From assembly GCF_003148825.1 (NCBI RefSeq), contig NZ_QGGZ01000011.1:338359-402358 (forward strand): DNA of 64,000 bases, given 5' to 3'. Position 1 is the stretch's first letter. Every line of letters begins with the position of its first letter. Below are positions 19,976 through 28,745 of the stretch, piece after piece. Below the pieces are notes generated by a model. That model was not told where the DNA came from, searched no databases, and saw only the letters and a program-made list of their open reading frames with translations. Both the position numbers and the translations under genes were made by a program. The DNA comes from Streptomyces sp. CG 926 (lineage in GTDB: Bacteria; Actinomycetota; Actinomycetes; Streptomycetales; Streptomycetaceae).

Positions 19976-19984
19976 GGGGCGTGT

Positions 19985-21364
19985 GTGGTGCGTACCGACG
20001 AAGACCGGACCGGAAGCGAAACCGGCACCGGAAACGAAACCGGAAACGAAACCGGAACCGGAATCGGAACCGGAAGCGGAGACCGGACCGAAGACCCGTA
20101 CTTGATCATCTCCTCCGACTGCCACGCGGGCCTGCCCACCGAGCAGTACCGGCCCTACCTGGACTCCCGCTTCCATCCCCAGTTCGACGAGTTCCTCGGC
20201 GAACGCGACGCCCGCCGCGCGGAGGCCACCCGGCTCGGCGTCCGCAACGAGGCCTTCGCCGAGAAGTGGTTCCACGACCACGAGGAAGGCCTCAAGGGCG
20301 GCTGGGACACCGGGCAGCGGTTGAAGGAACTCGACGGCGACGGCGTGGCCGCCGAGGTCGTCTTCCCCGACGCGGACGCCGTGGACAGCCAGACCGCCGC
20401 CCCCTTCGGCGTCGGCCTCGGCCTCTCCGGCGACCAGGACCCCGAGCTCGGCATGGCGGGCGCGCAGGCGCACAACCGCTGGCTCGCCGAGTTCGTCGGA
20501 CAGCATCCGGAACGCCACTGCGGAGTCGCTCTGCTACCTATCACCGGCGAGCCCTCGAAGGTCGTGGCGGAGATCCACCGGGCCAAGGCGTCCGGGCTGG
20601 GCGCCCTGATGATCCCCGCGATGTGGGTGGACAAGGCGCCCTACCACGACCGACGTTACGATCCCGTGTGGGCGGCGGCCGCCGAGACGCAGATGCCGAT
20701 CGTCACCCACTCCGGGTCCTCGCCGCGCCACGAGTACGGCGACCACCTGGGCATCTTCGTCTCCGAGGTCACCTGGTGGCCGGCCCGACCCCTGTGGTTC
20801 CTGCTCTGGTCCGGCGTCTTCGAGCGCCACCCCGGCCTGAGGTTCGGCGTCGCGGAGGCGGGCTGCTGGTGGCTGCCGAACCAGCTGTGGTTCATGGACC
20901 GCCTCTACCTCGGCGCGCACGGCGGCAAGAAGCTCTCGCCGTTCGAGGAGCTGAAGCGGCCGCCCAGCGAGTACCTGGACCGCCAGGTCTTCATCTGCGC
21001 GACGAACACCAAGCGGCGCGAGCTCGCCCAGCGCTACGAGATCGGGGTGGACAACATCCTGTGGGGCTCGGACTTCCCGCACCCCGAAGGCACCTGGCCG
21101 AACACCCGGGCCTGGCTGAAGAACACCTTCCACGACATCCCGGTCGCGGAGACCCGCCGGATGCTGGGGCTCGCGGCGGCCGAGGTCTTCGGCTTCGACA
21201 CCGCGAAGCTGGCCCCGATCGCCCGCCGGATCGGCCCCACCCCGGCGGAACTGGGCCAGTCCCCGGACCAGGCGGCGGTGGAGGCCTCCTGGGCCCGCTC
21301 CCGCGAGGTGGGCCGCCACTGGCTCACCGACAACGACTTCCCCGTACTGGGGGTGTCGTCATGA
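19985..21364 (+). CDS. amidohydrolase_2 (ACMSD-like) family protein with repeat-encoded N-terminus
   Basis: The 459-residue protein has a TIM-barrel amidohydrolase pattern: SSDCHAG (about 41-47) where the usual HxH is seen as DCH, IVTHSG (about 240), and WGSDFPHPEG (about 360), which carries the metal-binding Asp. This fits the PF04909 family, which includes ACMSD and resorcylate-type decarboxylases. The first ~36 residues are a Glu/Thr/Gly repeat encoded by GGAACC-like hexamers and are likely disordered. GTG starts at 19985 or 19988 follow GAGGGG. The stop overlaps the next ATG. Confidence 0.85.
   Translation: MVRTDEDRTGSETGTGNETGNETGTGIGTGSGDRTEDPYLIISSDCHAGLPTEQYRPYLDSRFHPQFDEFLGERDARRAEATRLGVRNEAFAEKWFHDHEEGLKGGWDTGQRLKELDGDGVAAEVVFPDADAVDSQTAAPFGVGLGLSGDQDPELGMAGAQAHNRWLAEFVGQHPERHCGVALLPITGEPSKVVAEIHRAKASGLGALMIPAMWVDKAPYHDRRYDPVWAAAAETQMPIVTHSGSSPRHEYGDHLGIFVSEVTWWPARPLWFLLWSGVFERHPGLRFGVAEAGCWWLPNQLWFMDRLYLGAHGGKKLSPFEELKRPPSEYLDRQVFICATNTKRRELAQRYEIGVDNILWGSDFPHPEGTWPNTRAWLKNTFHDIPVAETRRMLGLAAAEVFGFDTAKLAPIARRIGPTPAELGQSPDQAAVEASWARSREVGRHWLTDNDFPVLGVSS
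20004..20090 (+). repeat. coding hexanucleotide microsatellite (GGAACC/GGAAAC type)
   Basis: Degenerate tandem units such as ACCGGA, AACGAA and GGAACC run through the 5' end of the amidohydrolase gene. Units are 6 bp, so copy changes keep the frame. The same hexamer occurs as (GGTTCC)3 at 7852-7869. Confidence 0.8.
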
Positions 21365-22581
21365 CGGAGGACCGCTACACGGTGATCTCGGCGGACTGCC
21401 ACGCCGGCGCCGACCTGGTGGACTACAAGCCGTACCTGGCCGAGCGGTACCACGAGGACTTCGACGCCTGGGCCGCCACCTACGTGAACCCGTACGAGGA
21501 CCTTCTCGCGGACACCGCCGACCGCAACTGGAACTCGGCGCGCCGCCTCGCCGAACTCGAAGCGGACGGCATCGTCGCGGAGGTCCTCTTCCCGAACACC
21601 ATCCCGCCGTTCTTCCCCAAGGCCTCGCTGATGGCCCAGCCCCCGACGCGGGCCGAGTACGAGATGCGCTGGGCAGGGCTGCAGGCCCACAACCGCTGGC
21701 TCGCGGACTTCTGCGCGGACGCGCCCGGGCGGCGGGCGGGGGTGGCGCAGATCCTGCTCAACGACGTGGACGCGGCGGTCGGGGAGATCCGCCGGACGCG
21801 GGCGGCCGGCCTGACGGGCGGCATCCTGCTGCCGGGCGTCCCGCCCGGGTCCACCGTCCCGGAGCTCTACTCCGCCGCCTACGACCCCATCTGGGCGGTG
21901 TGCGACGAGCTGGACGTCCCGGTCAACCACCACGGCGGCTCGGCCTCACCCCCGCTGGGCGACGAACCGGCGGCCCGGGCCGTTTTCATGGTGGAGACGA
22001 CCTGGTTCTCGCACCGCGCCCTGTGGCACCTCGTCTTCGGCGGGGCCTTCCATCGGCACCCGGGCCTCAAGCTGGTCCTGACAGAGCAGGGATCGGGGTG
22101 GATCCCCGGCGTGCTGGAGATGCTGGACTACTACCACGGACGGCTGGTCGCGGCGTCGGCCACGGCCGAGTCCAAGTTCGGGGCGGGCCTGGCGGAGTCG
22201 ATGGGCCGGGGCCCGAGCGAGGTCTGGCGGGACAACTGCTTCGTGGGAGCGAGCTTCATGCGCCCCCACGAGGTCCCGTTGCGGGAGCGGATCGGCCTCG
22301 ACAAGATCATGTGGGGCAGCGACTACCCCCACGACGAGGGCACGACGCCCTTCTCCCGCGAAGGCCTCCGCATCGCCTACGCGGGCCTCCCCCGCGAGGA
22401 GGTCGCCGCGATGGTCGGCGGCAACGCGGCCCGCGTGTACGGCTTCGACCTCGCCCTGCTGGACGCGGTGGCGGCCAAGCACGGCCCCCTGGTCACGGAG
22501 ATCGCGGAACCCCTGACGGCCGTACCCCCACAGGCCACCAGCCCGGCCTTCGCCAAGGGCGGCTCGGTCCGGGTCTGGTAG
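21361..22581 (+). CDS. amidohydrolase_2 family protein (second copy in the operon)
   Basis: The 406-residue protein is a paralogue of its upstream neighbour: VISADCHAGADLVDYKPYL parallels its N-terminus, and NHHGGSAS and WGSDYPHDEG match the metal-site segments. It also has ELEADGIVAEVLFPN and GLQAHNRWLADF, typical of this PF04909 group. The ATG overlaps the upstream stop (ATGA). Two such enzymes with an ADC-family protein and an SDR suggest a carboxylate-degrading pathway; the substrate is unknown. Confidence 0.87.
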   Translation: MTEDRYTVISADCHAGADLVDYKPYLAERYHEDFDAWAATYVNPYEDLLADTADRNWNSARRLAELEADGIVAEVLFPNTIPPFFPKASLMAQPPTRAEYEMRWAGLQAHNRWLADFCADAPGRRAGVAQILLNDVDAAVGEIRRTRAAGLTGGILLPGVPPGSTVPELYSAAYDPIWAVCDELDVPVNHHGGSASPPLGDEPAARAVFMVETTWFSHRALWHLVFGGAFHRHPGLKLVLTEQGSGWIPGVLEMLDYYHGRLVAASATAESKFGAGLAESMGRGPSEVWRDNCFVGASFMRPHEVPLRERIGLDKIMWGSDYPHDEGTTPFSREGLRIAYAGLPREEVAAMVGGNAARVYGFDLALLDAVAAKHGPLVTEIAEPLTAVPPQATSPAFAKGGSVRVW

Positions 22582-22605
22582 CCGTCGGACTCCCGCCGGG
22601 GTGGC

Positions 22606-25600
22606 TCAGCTCATGTAGCGCAGCCGCTCCGGCGGGAACAGCTCGGTGCCGAGCAAGTTGTTGGGGCCGTACACCTCGACGACGAGGTCGTCCTTCGCCG
22701 CCAGCGGCGAGAGGTCGACCGGCCCGCCGCAGAAGCTCACCACGAACCGGGTCAGTTGCGGCAGTGTGAGAAGGGGTTCCAGCCCCGAGCCCAGTGTGCA
22801 CTTCAGCAGGGTGAGGTCGGTCAGTTCCTGATGCCGGACCAGCATCGAAGCAACGACCACCATCCCGTTCAGCTGGAGCAGTCTCAGAGCCGGCACCGAC
22901 TGCTGGTCCGCCAGCTGACGGGCCTGCCGTTCGCCGGAGATGACCAGCGATCCGAGCTCCGACCAGCGCTCGATCCCGTCGAGACCGACGCGGAGCGCTC
23001 CCTTGAACAGTGCGAGCGAGCGCAGCGTGCTGGGCAAGGGGAGATCGGAGAGTGCGGCAATGCCGGCGTTGTAATCCAGCGTGAATCCGGTGAGCGAGGA
23101 GAGCGTGGCCAGCGGCGCCAAGGACACACCGGACGCGATCCGCGAGAGGCTCAGGGAACGCAAGGGCAGCTCGGACAACGGGGTGAGGTCGCAGATCCCG
23201 GGACATTCGTAGAGCCCCAGGTACCTGAGGTCGTGGAGGGCGGTCAGCGGTGAGAGGTCTGTGAGCCGGTCGTCGCGGTGAACGGTCAGCGCTTCCAGAT
23301 CCGGCCGGGCGACGACGACGTCGGGCAGCCAGTGCCCGTCCCTGAGGCTGATGTGCCGGGCGTGCACCAGCAGCGACAGATGGGCCAGTTCCTCGGAGGT
23401 GTAGACACTCACGTAGACGGTGGTCAGATCGGCGTGCGCAAGGACGGACTCGACGTAGGCGGAGGTGGGGAACCTCCGCCAGTTGTCGGCCAGTTCAATC
23501 GCTACTTGCGGGCGGGTGTCCGTCCGGAAGCGGGCGATGAGGCCGAGTGCCTGCGGACCGCCCACCAGGGCGGCGGTTCGGACGGTGACTGCGGCCTCCC
23601 TTTCGGTGAGGTCGGCCGGGCCGGGCAGCAGGTCCAGGACCAGCTCACCGGCCCTGGCCAGTTCCTCCGCCTGCGGGAACCGGCTGGGGGGCAGCAGGTC
23701 GGCGGTACGCGCCTGGACTTCGGCGCGGACCGCCGGGTCCAGTTCGGGGGCGTGTTCCAGGCAGGCCGCCGCCAGTAGGACGAGGCGGTCGTGGACCGAC
23801 TTCACCTTGTCCGCCCGGCGGAGCAGACCCCTCAGCAGGCGGACGCGTTCGTCCGGGCGGGCGTGGCCCACCGCCATGCGGACCACGTCGTCCCAGGAGT
23901 CGTCCTGCGCGTTCTTCACCAGCACGCCGAAGTCCCGCGACTCCACCGCCGCCTTGGCACCCAGATAGTCCTGGAAGGTGCGATGGACGAAGACCACCGA
24001 TCCCGGGGTCGGCTCCAGGAGCAGTCCGCTGCGGATCAGCAGGTGGGTGAAGACCTGCTCCGCCCCGCCCTGCGCCCGCACCTGCGGCATCGCGTCCAGC
24101 CACTCGGCCACCATCTCGACGGCCTCGCCCCGGCCCGCCTCCAACTGCCCGTTGCGGATCAGCCAGTACGCCAGTCGCTGGAGCAGCGCGATCTGCTCCT
24201 CGCGGGTGAGGTGGACCCCCTCGACCCCGCAGATCTCCCGTTCCGTGTCCCGCCGGACCAGCAGCATGTCCAGCGCCGCGTCGTACAGCTCCTTACGGGC
24301 CCGGGGGAGCTGCATCCGGCGGTCCTGGTTCAGGGCGCACAGCAGCGCGCACATCAGCGGGTTCGTGGCCAGCCGGGCCAGATCCCGCCGGGAGGAGACC
24401 GCCTCCAGCAGCGAGGCCTCGTACGCGTCCACCTCCTGCCCGCCCGCACGGGCCGCCGCGTGCCAGTGCTTCACGAAGGCACGGATGTCCCGCTGGTCCA
24501 TCGGCAGCATCGTGTGCGTGGCGAACCCGAGGCCCGCGAGCCAGTCCTCCGGGACCGCCGACGGGCGGGTGGTCACCACGTACCGCGCCTTCGGATAGGC
24601 GGCGACGAGCGAGCGCAGCCAGGTCTCCGTGCGGGTGCGCAGCCGCTGCGGGACTTCGTCCACCCCGTCCACCAGGACCAGCGCCCGGCCGCTCAGCATG
24701 AGGTCCTCGACCCAGCCCGACGGCGCGGACAGCGGTACGCCACCCGCGCGCGGGAAGTCCTCCGGCAGGGGCAGGTCGCCCGACGCCGTGAACGAGCGCA
24801 GCCGCAGCACGAACGGCACGCACGTGTTCCACGGGCCGGCGCTCTGCCGGGCGGCGTTCAGGGCCAGCCACTGGACCAGGGTCGACTTTCCCGAGCCCGC
24901 CGGGCCGCGCAGCAGGACCCGGTCGGCACGGGCGAGGGCCTGCTCGGCCCGGACCTGGGTCCGGTGGAGCTCCGGCTCGCCGGGCAGCAGCGGCTGCTCA
25001 CCGCTGACCGCGAGGCTGATGTACGCCACGTCCAGCGGCCATTCCTGGCGGGAGCGGCTGAGGGTCAGGCCGAACAGCTGGAGCCGGCCGTGGGTGTGCT
25101 CGATGTACTGCGCGTACCGGGCCTCGAAGGCGTACGCCGTCCCGTCCCCGGTGGCGCCGAGTCGGTCCACCGCTCGTGCCAGCTCGCCCGTCCGGCGGAC
25201 CAGTTCCACCCCCGTCCGGGCTCCGAAGGCCGGCAGGGTCGTCACGTACTCCACCGCGTGCGCGCAGCACAGTCGCACCAGCCGGCCGTACAGGGCCTCG
25301 GCCGAGGGGGACAGGCCCGCCGGGGGTGGGGGGACGGTCGCCGCCAGGGCCGCCGGGTCGAGGTCCGTTGCGAAGAGGGCCTCCGCGTCCAAGGGGCCGA
25401 GCGCCGCGAAGGCGTCGCCGACCGCGTCCAGTGCCGCCAGACGCTCGTGCTCCGGCAGCGCCGCGCACTCCGGGCCCAGCCGGGCCGCCAAGGCTTCGGT
25501 CAGGCGCCGCATCTCGCCGTCGCCGAGCTCCGCCGGGGGCTTGCGCCACCTCGGGGCCGGCCGCGCCGGATCGGGCGCCAGGCCCGCCCCCGGGGCCCGC

Positions 25601-25674
25601 GCGAGGAGCGACTTCACCAGCGTCCCCGCCGCCGTCCCCGCCACCCGTAAGAGAACCGTCTCGACGCCCGTCAT
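22606..25674 (-). CDS. NACHT NTPase with C-terminal leucine-rich repeats (bacterial NLR-like)
   Basis: The 1022-residue protein has a helical N-terminal domain (about 1-240), a NACHT module with Walker A GPAGSGKST (about 257-265) and Walker B ALVLVDGVDEVP (about 327-338), then a winged-helix region reaching VHRTFQDYLGAKAAVE. From about 745 to the end are LRR-like units (DLSPLTALHDLRYLGLYECP; DLTPLSELPLRSLSLS). No transmembrane or obvious nuclease effector is visible. Bacterial NACHT proteins of this plan defend against phage; a defence role is inference. GGAGG lies 8 nt before the ATG. It converges on the amidohydrolase operon and is divergent from the lipid genes. Confidence 0.88.
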   Translation of the reverse strand: MTGVETVLLRVAGTAAGTLVKSLLARAPGAGLAPDPARPAPRWRKPPAELGDGEMRRLTEALAARLGPECAALPEHERLAALDAVGDAFAALGPLDAEALFATDLDPAALAATVPPPPAGLSPSAEALYGRLVRLCCAHAVEYVTTLPAFGARTGVELVRRTGELARAVDRLGATGDGTAYAFEARYAQYIEHTHGRLQLFGLTLSRSRQEWPLDVAYISLAVSGEQPLLPGEPELHRTQVRAEQALARADRVLLRGPAGSGKSTLVQWLALNAARQSAGPWNTCVPFVLRLRSFTASGDLPLPEDFPRAGGVPLSAPSGWVEDLMLSGRALVLVDGVDEVPQRLRTRTETWLRSLVAAYPKARYVVTTRPSAVPEDWLAGLGFATHTMLPMDQRDIRAFVKHWHAAARAGGQEVDAYEASLLEAVSSRRDLARLATNPLMCALLCALNQDRRMQLPRARKELYDAALDMLLVRRDTEREICGVEGVHLTREEQIALLQRLAYWLIRNGQLEAGRGEAVEMVAEWLDAMPQVRAQGGAEQVFTHLLIRSGLLLEPTPGSVVFVHRTFQDYLGAKAAVESRDFGVLVKNAQDDSWDDVVRMAVGHARPDERVRLLRGLLRRADKVKSVHDRLVLLAAACLEHAPELDPAVRAEVQARTADLLPPSRFPQAEELARAGELVLDLLPGPADLTEREAAVTVRTAALVGGPQALGLIARFRTDTRPQVAIELADNWRRFPTSAYVESVLAHADLTTVYVSVYTSEELAHLSLLVHARHISLRDGHWLPDVVVARPDLEALTVHRDDRLTDLSPLTALHDLRYLGLYECPGICDLTPLSELPLRSLSLSRIASGVSLAPLATLSSLTGFTLDYNAGIAALSDLPLPSTLRSLALFKGALRVGLDGIERWSELGSLVISGERQARQLADQQSVPALRLLQLNGMVVVASMLVRHQELTDLTLLKCTLGSGLEPLLTLPQLTRFVVSFCGGPVDLSPLAAKDDLVVEVYGPNNLLGTELFPPERLRYMS

Positions 25675-25717
25675 ACCCCGCCCTCCCCTTGGCCCGGACA
25701 TCATCTCGCGAACCGCT

Positions 25718-25746
25718 GGTAACCCCGATGGATACCGATCGGTAAC
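25718..25746. promoter_or_regulatory. palindrome and direct repeat in the NACHT/lipid-gene divergent promoter
   Basis: A perfect 12-bp palindrome TACCGATCGGTA lies at 25733-25744, and GGTAAC occurs as a direct repeat at 25718-25723 and 25741-25746. The gap between the two divergent genes is only 115 bp, so a bound regulator could affect both. No local regulator gene is present. Confidence 0.4.
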
Positions 25747-25789
25747 AACCCCTAGCGGCACCCCCGAGAGCGCCTCTATGGTGCGGGAC

Positions 25790-26842
25790 ATGCCGAACCT
25801 GCCCGATGTCGTGCTGTGGTCCATACCTGCCTTTGTGCTGCTCACCGTCATCGAGGTGGTGAGTTACCGGCTCCATCCGGACGAGGATGCGGTCGGTTAC
25901 GACACCAAGGACGCCGCCACGAGCATCACCATGGGGCTCGGCAGCATCGGCTTCGACCTGCTCTGGAAGATCCCGGTCGTCGCCGTCTTCACCGCGGTCT
26001 ACGAACTGACCCCGCTGCGGGTGCCGTTCCTGTGGTGGACCGCCCTGCTGATGCTGCTGGCGCAGGACTTCCTCTACTACTGGCAGCACCGCCTCCACCA
26101 CGTGATCCGCATCCTGTGGGCCTGCCACGTGGTCCACCACAGCAGCAAGCGGTTCAACCTCACCACCGCCCTGCGTCAGCCCTGGACCAGCGCCACGACC
26201 TGGTGGTTCTACCTGCCCATGGTGGCTCTCGGCGTACACCCGGCGGCGATCCCGTTCTGCTACGGACTCAACCTCCTCTACCAGTTCTGGGTCCACACCG
26301 AGCGCATAGGCAAGCTGCCGCGGCCGTACGAGTACGTCTTCAACACCCCCTCCCACCACCGCGTCCACCACGCCTCGCAGGGCGGTTACCTGGACCGCAA
26401 CTTCGGCGGCATCCTGATCGTCTGGGACCGGATGTTCGGCTCCTGGGTGGGGGAGACGGACAAGCCCGTCTACGGGCTGACCAAGAACATCGGCACCCAC
26501 AACCCGCTGCGCGTGGCCACGCACGAGTACGCCGCCATCGCGCGTGACGTGCGCGCCGCCGGGAGCTGGGGCCAGCGGGCCGGACACGTCTTCCGCGGCC
26601 CCGGCTGGCAGCCCGCCCCCGCCCCAGTGGGGGCGGCCACCGCCGCGCCCGCCCCGGAGCCCGCCCCGGCAACCGCCCCCGCCGCCCCGGAACCCGCCCC
26701 GGCAACCGCAGCCGCCCCGGCGACGGGCACGGCGATCGCCCCCGCCCCGGCGACCGGCACCGCAGCCGCCCCGGCGACCCGCGCCACCCCCGCCCCCGCG
26801 GCTTCCGACGCCGCCCCGGCCGTGCAGGAGACCACCGCGTGA
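25790..26842 (+). CDS. fatty acid hydroxylase / sterol desaturase superfamily membrane enzyme
   Basis: The 350-residue protein has several membrane segments and the di-iron histidine boxes HRLHH, HVVHHSS and HRVHH, plus VFNTPSHHRVHHASQGGYLDRNFGG, typical of the superfamily that includes sterol desaturases and alkylglycerol monooxygenase. The last ~80 residues are a low-complexity Ala/Pro tail. TATGGT lies 7 nt before the ATG, implying a leaderless mRNA; an ATG at 25778 is the alternative. The stop overlaps the lysoplasmalogenase start (GTGA). Confidence 0.88.
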   Translation: MPNLPDVVLWSIPAFVLLTVIEVVSYRLHPDEDAVGYDTKDAATSITMGLGSIGFDLLWKIPVVAVFTAVYELTPLRVPFLWWTALLMLLAQDFLYYWQHRLHHVIRILWACHVVHHSSKRFNLTTALRQPWTSATTWWFYLPMVALGVHPAAIPFCYGLNLLYQFWVHTERIGKLPRPYEYVFNTPSHHRVHHASQGGYLDRNFGGILIVWDRMFGSWVGETDKPVYGLTKNIGTHNPLRVATHEYAAIARDVRAAGSWGQRAGHVFRGPGWQPAPAPVGAATAAPAPEPAPATAPAAPEPAPATAAAPATGTAIAPAPATGTAAAPATRATPAPAASDAAPAVQETTA

Positions 26843-27525
26843 GCACCGCCGAGTCCCCGGGCCGACCCGCCCCCGCCTGGGCGGCGGACCAGGCTCCGGC
26901 CGGCCCCTCGCGCCTCGGGCAGATCGCCCTCGTGGCCTTCGCCGTGGCCGCCGCCGTCGACCTGATCTCGCTGCTGGCCGGCTGGCACCCCGGGCACCTC
27001 ATCGCCAAGCCGCTGCTGATGCCGCTGCTCGTGACCCACATGGCCACCCGCGGCGCGCCCCGCCTGCTGCTCGCCGCCCTGCTGTTCGGCTGGGGCGGCG
27101 ACCTGGCCCTGCTCTTCGACGCCGACATCGCCTTCCTCGTCGGCATGGGCTCCTTCGCCGTCGGGCACGTCTGCTACCTGGTCCTCTTCGGCAAGCGGCC
27201 CGCGAACCCCCTGCTCGGCGGCGCGTACCTGCTCGCCCTCCTCGGCACGGTCGCCCTGCTGTGGTCCGATCTGCCGGCCGACCTGCGGATCCCCGTGGCC
27301 GGCTACAGCCTGCTGCTCACCGCCATGGCGTTCCGCTCCAGCGCGCTCGGCCTGCGCGCCGGCATCGGCGGCGCGCTCTTCCTGCTCTCCGACACCCTCA
27401 TCGCCACCGGTGTCGCCGAATGGCCCCAGCTGCCCCGCCCGGACTTCTGGATCATGGCCACCTACCTGGCCGCCCAGTACCTTCTGGCCACTGGCGCGAT
27501 CACGCGGGAAGCAGGCGTACGGTAG
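26839..27525 (+). CDS. lysoplasmalogenase (YhhN/TMEM86 family)
   Basis: The 228-residue protein has about eight membrane helices and the family residues: AKPLLMPLL (about 55-63), FGWGGDLALLFD (about 84-95), FAVGHVCYLVLF and FLLSDTLIA (about 183-191). TMEM86 enzymes hydrolyse the vinyl-ether bond of lysoplasmalogens. The GTG start overlaps the preceding stop, so it is translationally coupled to the hydroxylase-family gene and both may act on membrane ether lipids. Confidence 0.88.
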   Translation: MSTAESPGRPAPAWAADQAPAGPSRLGQIALVAFAVAAAVDLISLLAGWHPGHLIAKPLLMPLLVTHMATRGAPRLLLAALLFGWGGDLALLFDADIAFLVGMGSFAVGHVCYLVLFGKRPANPLLGGAYLLALLGTVALLWSDLPADLRIPVAGYSLLLTAMAFRSSALGLRAGIGGALFLLSDTLIATGVAEWPQLPRPDFWIMATYLAAQYLLATGAITREAGVR

Positions 27526-27581
27526 GACGGTTCCACAGTCGTACAAGACTGAACGATCCCGATCCGGAGGACTGCACCACC

Positions 27582-28625
27582 ATGCGCGCCACCGTCATCC
27601 ACGCCCCGCACGACATACGCGTGGAGGAGGTGCCCGACGCTGCGATCCAGCGCCCCGAGGACGCCGTCGTCCGCGTCCTGCGTGCCTGTATCTGCGGCAG
27701 CGACCTGTGGGCCTACCGCGGCGAAGCCGCCCGTCAGCCCGGCCAGCGCATCGGCCACGAGTTCCTGGGCATCGTCGAGGAGACCGGCTCCGCCGTGTCC
27801 GACCTGCGAGCCGGCGACCTGGTCGTCGCGCCCTTCATGTGGTCCGACGGCACCTGCGAGTACTGCGTCGAGGGCCTCTTCACCTCCTGCGAGCACGGGG
27901 GCTTCTGGGGCTCGGTCGGCCACGACGGAGGCCAGGGCGAGGCCGTCCGCGTCCCGCACGCCGACGGCACCCTGGTGAAGCTGCCCGCCGAGGCCGTCTC
28001 CGACGACCACCTGCTCACCGGGCTGCTCGCGCTGTCCGACGTGATGGGCACCGGCCACCACGCGGCGCTGGGCGCCGGCGTCCGCGAGGGCTCCACGGTC
28101 GCCGTCGTCGGCGACGGCGCGGTCGGCCTGTGCGGCGTCCTCGCCGCCAAGCGTCTGGGCGCCGAGCGGATCATCGCCCTGGGCCGCCACACCGTACGTA
28201 CGGACATCGCCAAGCTCTTCGGAGCCACCGATGTCGTCGCCGAGCGCGGCGAGGCGGCCGAGGCGGCCGTGCGCGAGCTCCTCGGCGGCCGGGGCGCGCA
28301 CGCCGTCATCGAGGCGGTGGGCACCGAGCAGTCCATGCGCACCGCCGTGAACATCACCCGTGACGGCGGGGCCATCGGCTACGTCGGCGTCCCGCACGGC
28401 AGCGGCACCGGTCTCGACCTCGGTGTCATGTTCGACCGCAACATCACCCTGCGCGGTGGCGTGGCCCCGGTCCGCGCCTACATCCCGGAGCTGCTGAAGG
28501 ACGTGCTCAGCGGTGTGATCGACCCGGCGCCCGTCTTCGACCGCGCCGTGTCCCTGGACGAGGTCCCGGACGGCTACCGGGCGATGGACGACCGCAGCGC
28601 GCTCAAGGTCATGATCAAGCCCTGA
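27582..28625 (+). CDS. zinc-dependent alcohol dehydrogenase (MDR superfamily)
   Basis: The 347-residue protein has the catalytic-zinc Cys in ACICGSDLWAYRG (about 36-48), GHEFLGIVEE (about 66), a structural cysteine segment CEYCVEGLFTSCEHG (fewer Cys than the usual four), and the Rossmann motif VAVVGDGAVGLCGVLAA (about 170-186). It is a medium-chain dehydrogenase; substrate unknown. CGGAGG lies 11 nt before the ATG. A perfect-stem terminator follows. Confidence 0.9.
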   Translation: MRATVIHAPHDIRVEEVPDAAIQRPEDAVVRVLRACICGSDLWAYRGEAARQPGQRIGHEFLGIVEETGSAVSDLRAGDLVVAPFMWSDGTCEYCVEGLFTSCEHGGFWGSVGHDGGQGEAVRVPHADGTLVKLPAEAVSDDHLLTGLLALSDVMGTGHHAALGAGVREGSTVAVVGDGAVGLCGVLAAKRLGAERIIALGRHTVRTDIAKLFGATDVVAERGEAAEAAVRELLGGRGAHAVIEAVGTEQSMRTAVNITRDGGAIGYVGVPHGSGTGLDLGVMFDRNITLRGGVAPVRAYIPELLKDVLSGVIDPAPVFDRAVSLDEVPDGYRAMDDRSALKVMIKP

Positions 28626-28647
28626 CGGGCCGAGGCCGAGCGAAAGG

Positions 28648-28692
28648 GACGGGCCGGGCGGGAGATCATCCCGCCCGGCCCGTCGCCTTTTA
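28648..28692 (+). terminator. perfect intrinsic terminator after the alcohol dehydrogenase
   Basis: A perfect 16-bp GC stem (GACGGGCCGGGCGGGA and its complement) closes on loop GATCA and is followed by CCTTTTAT. Confidence 0.9.
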
Positions 28693-28745
28693 TCCGTCCC
28701 CTTTCACCTGAGCCCGTGCGCGTGCCCGTGCCCGCGTGACCGGAC

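Noticed and set aside
18022..22581. Biosynthetic (secondary metabolite) gene cluster around the decarboxylase operon
   Set aside because: No PKS, NRPS, terpene or RiPP core enzyme; the genes look catabolic.
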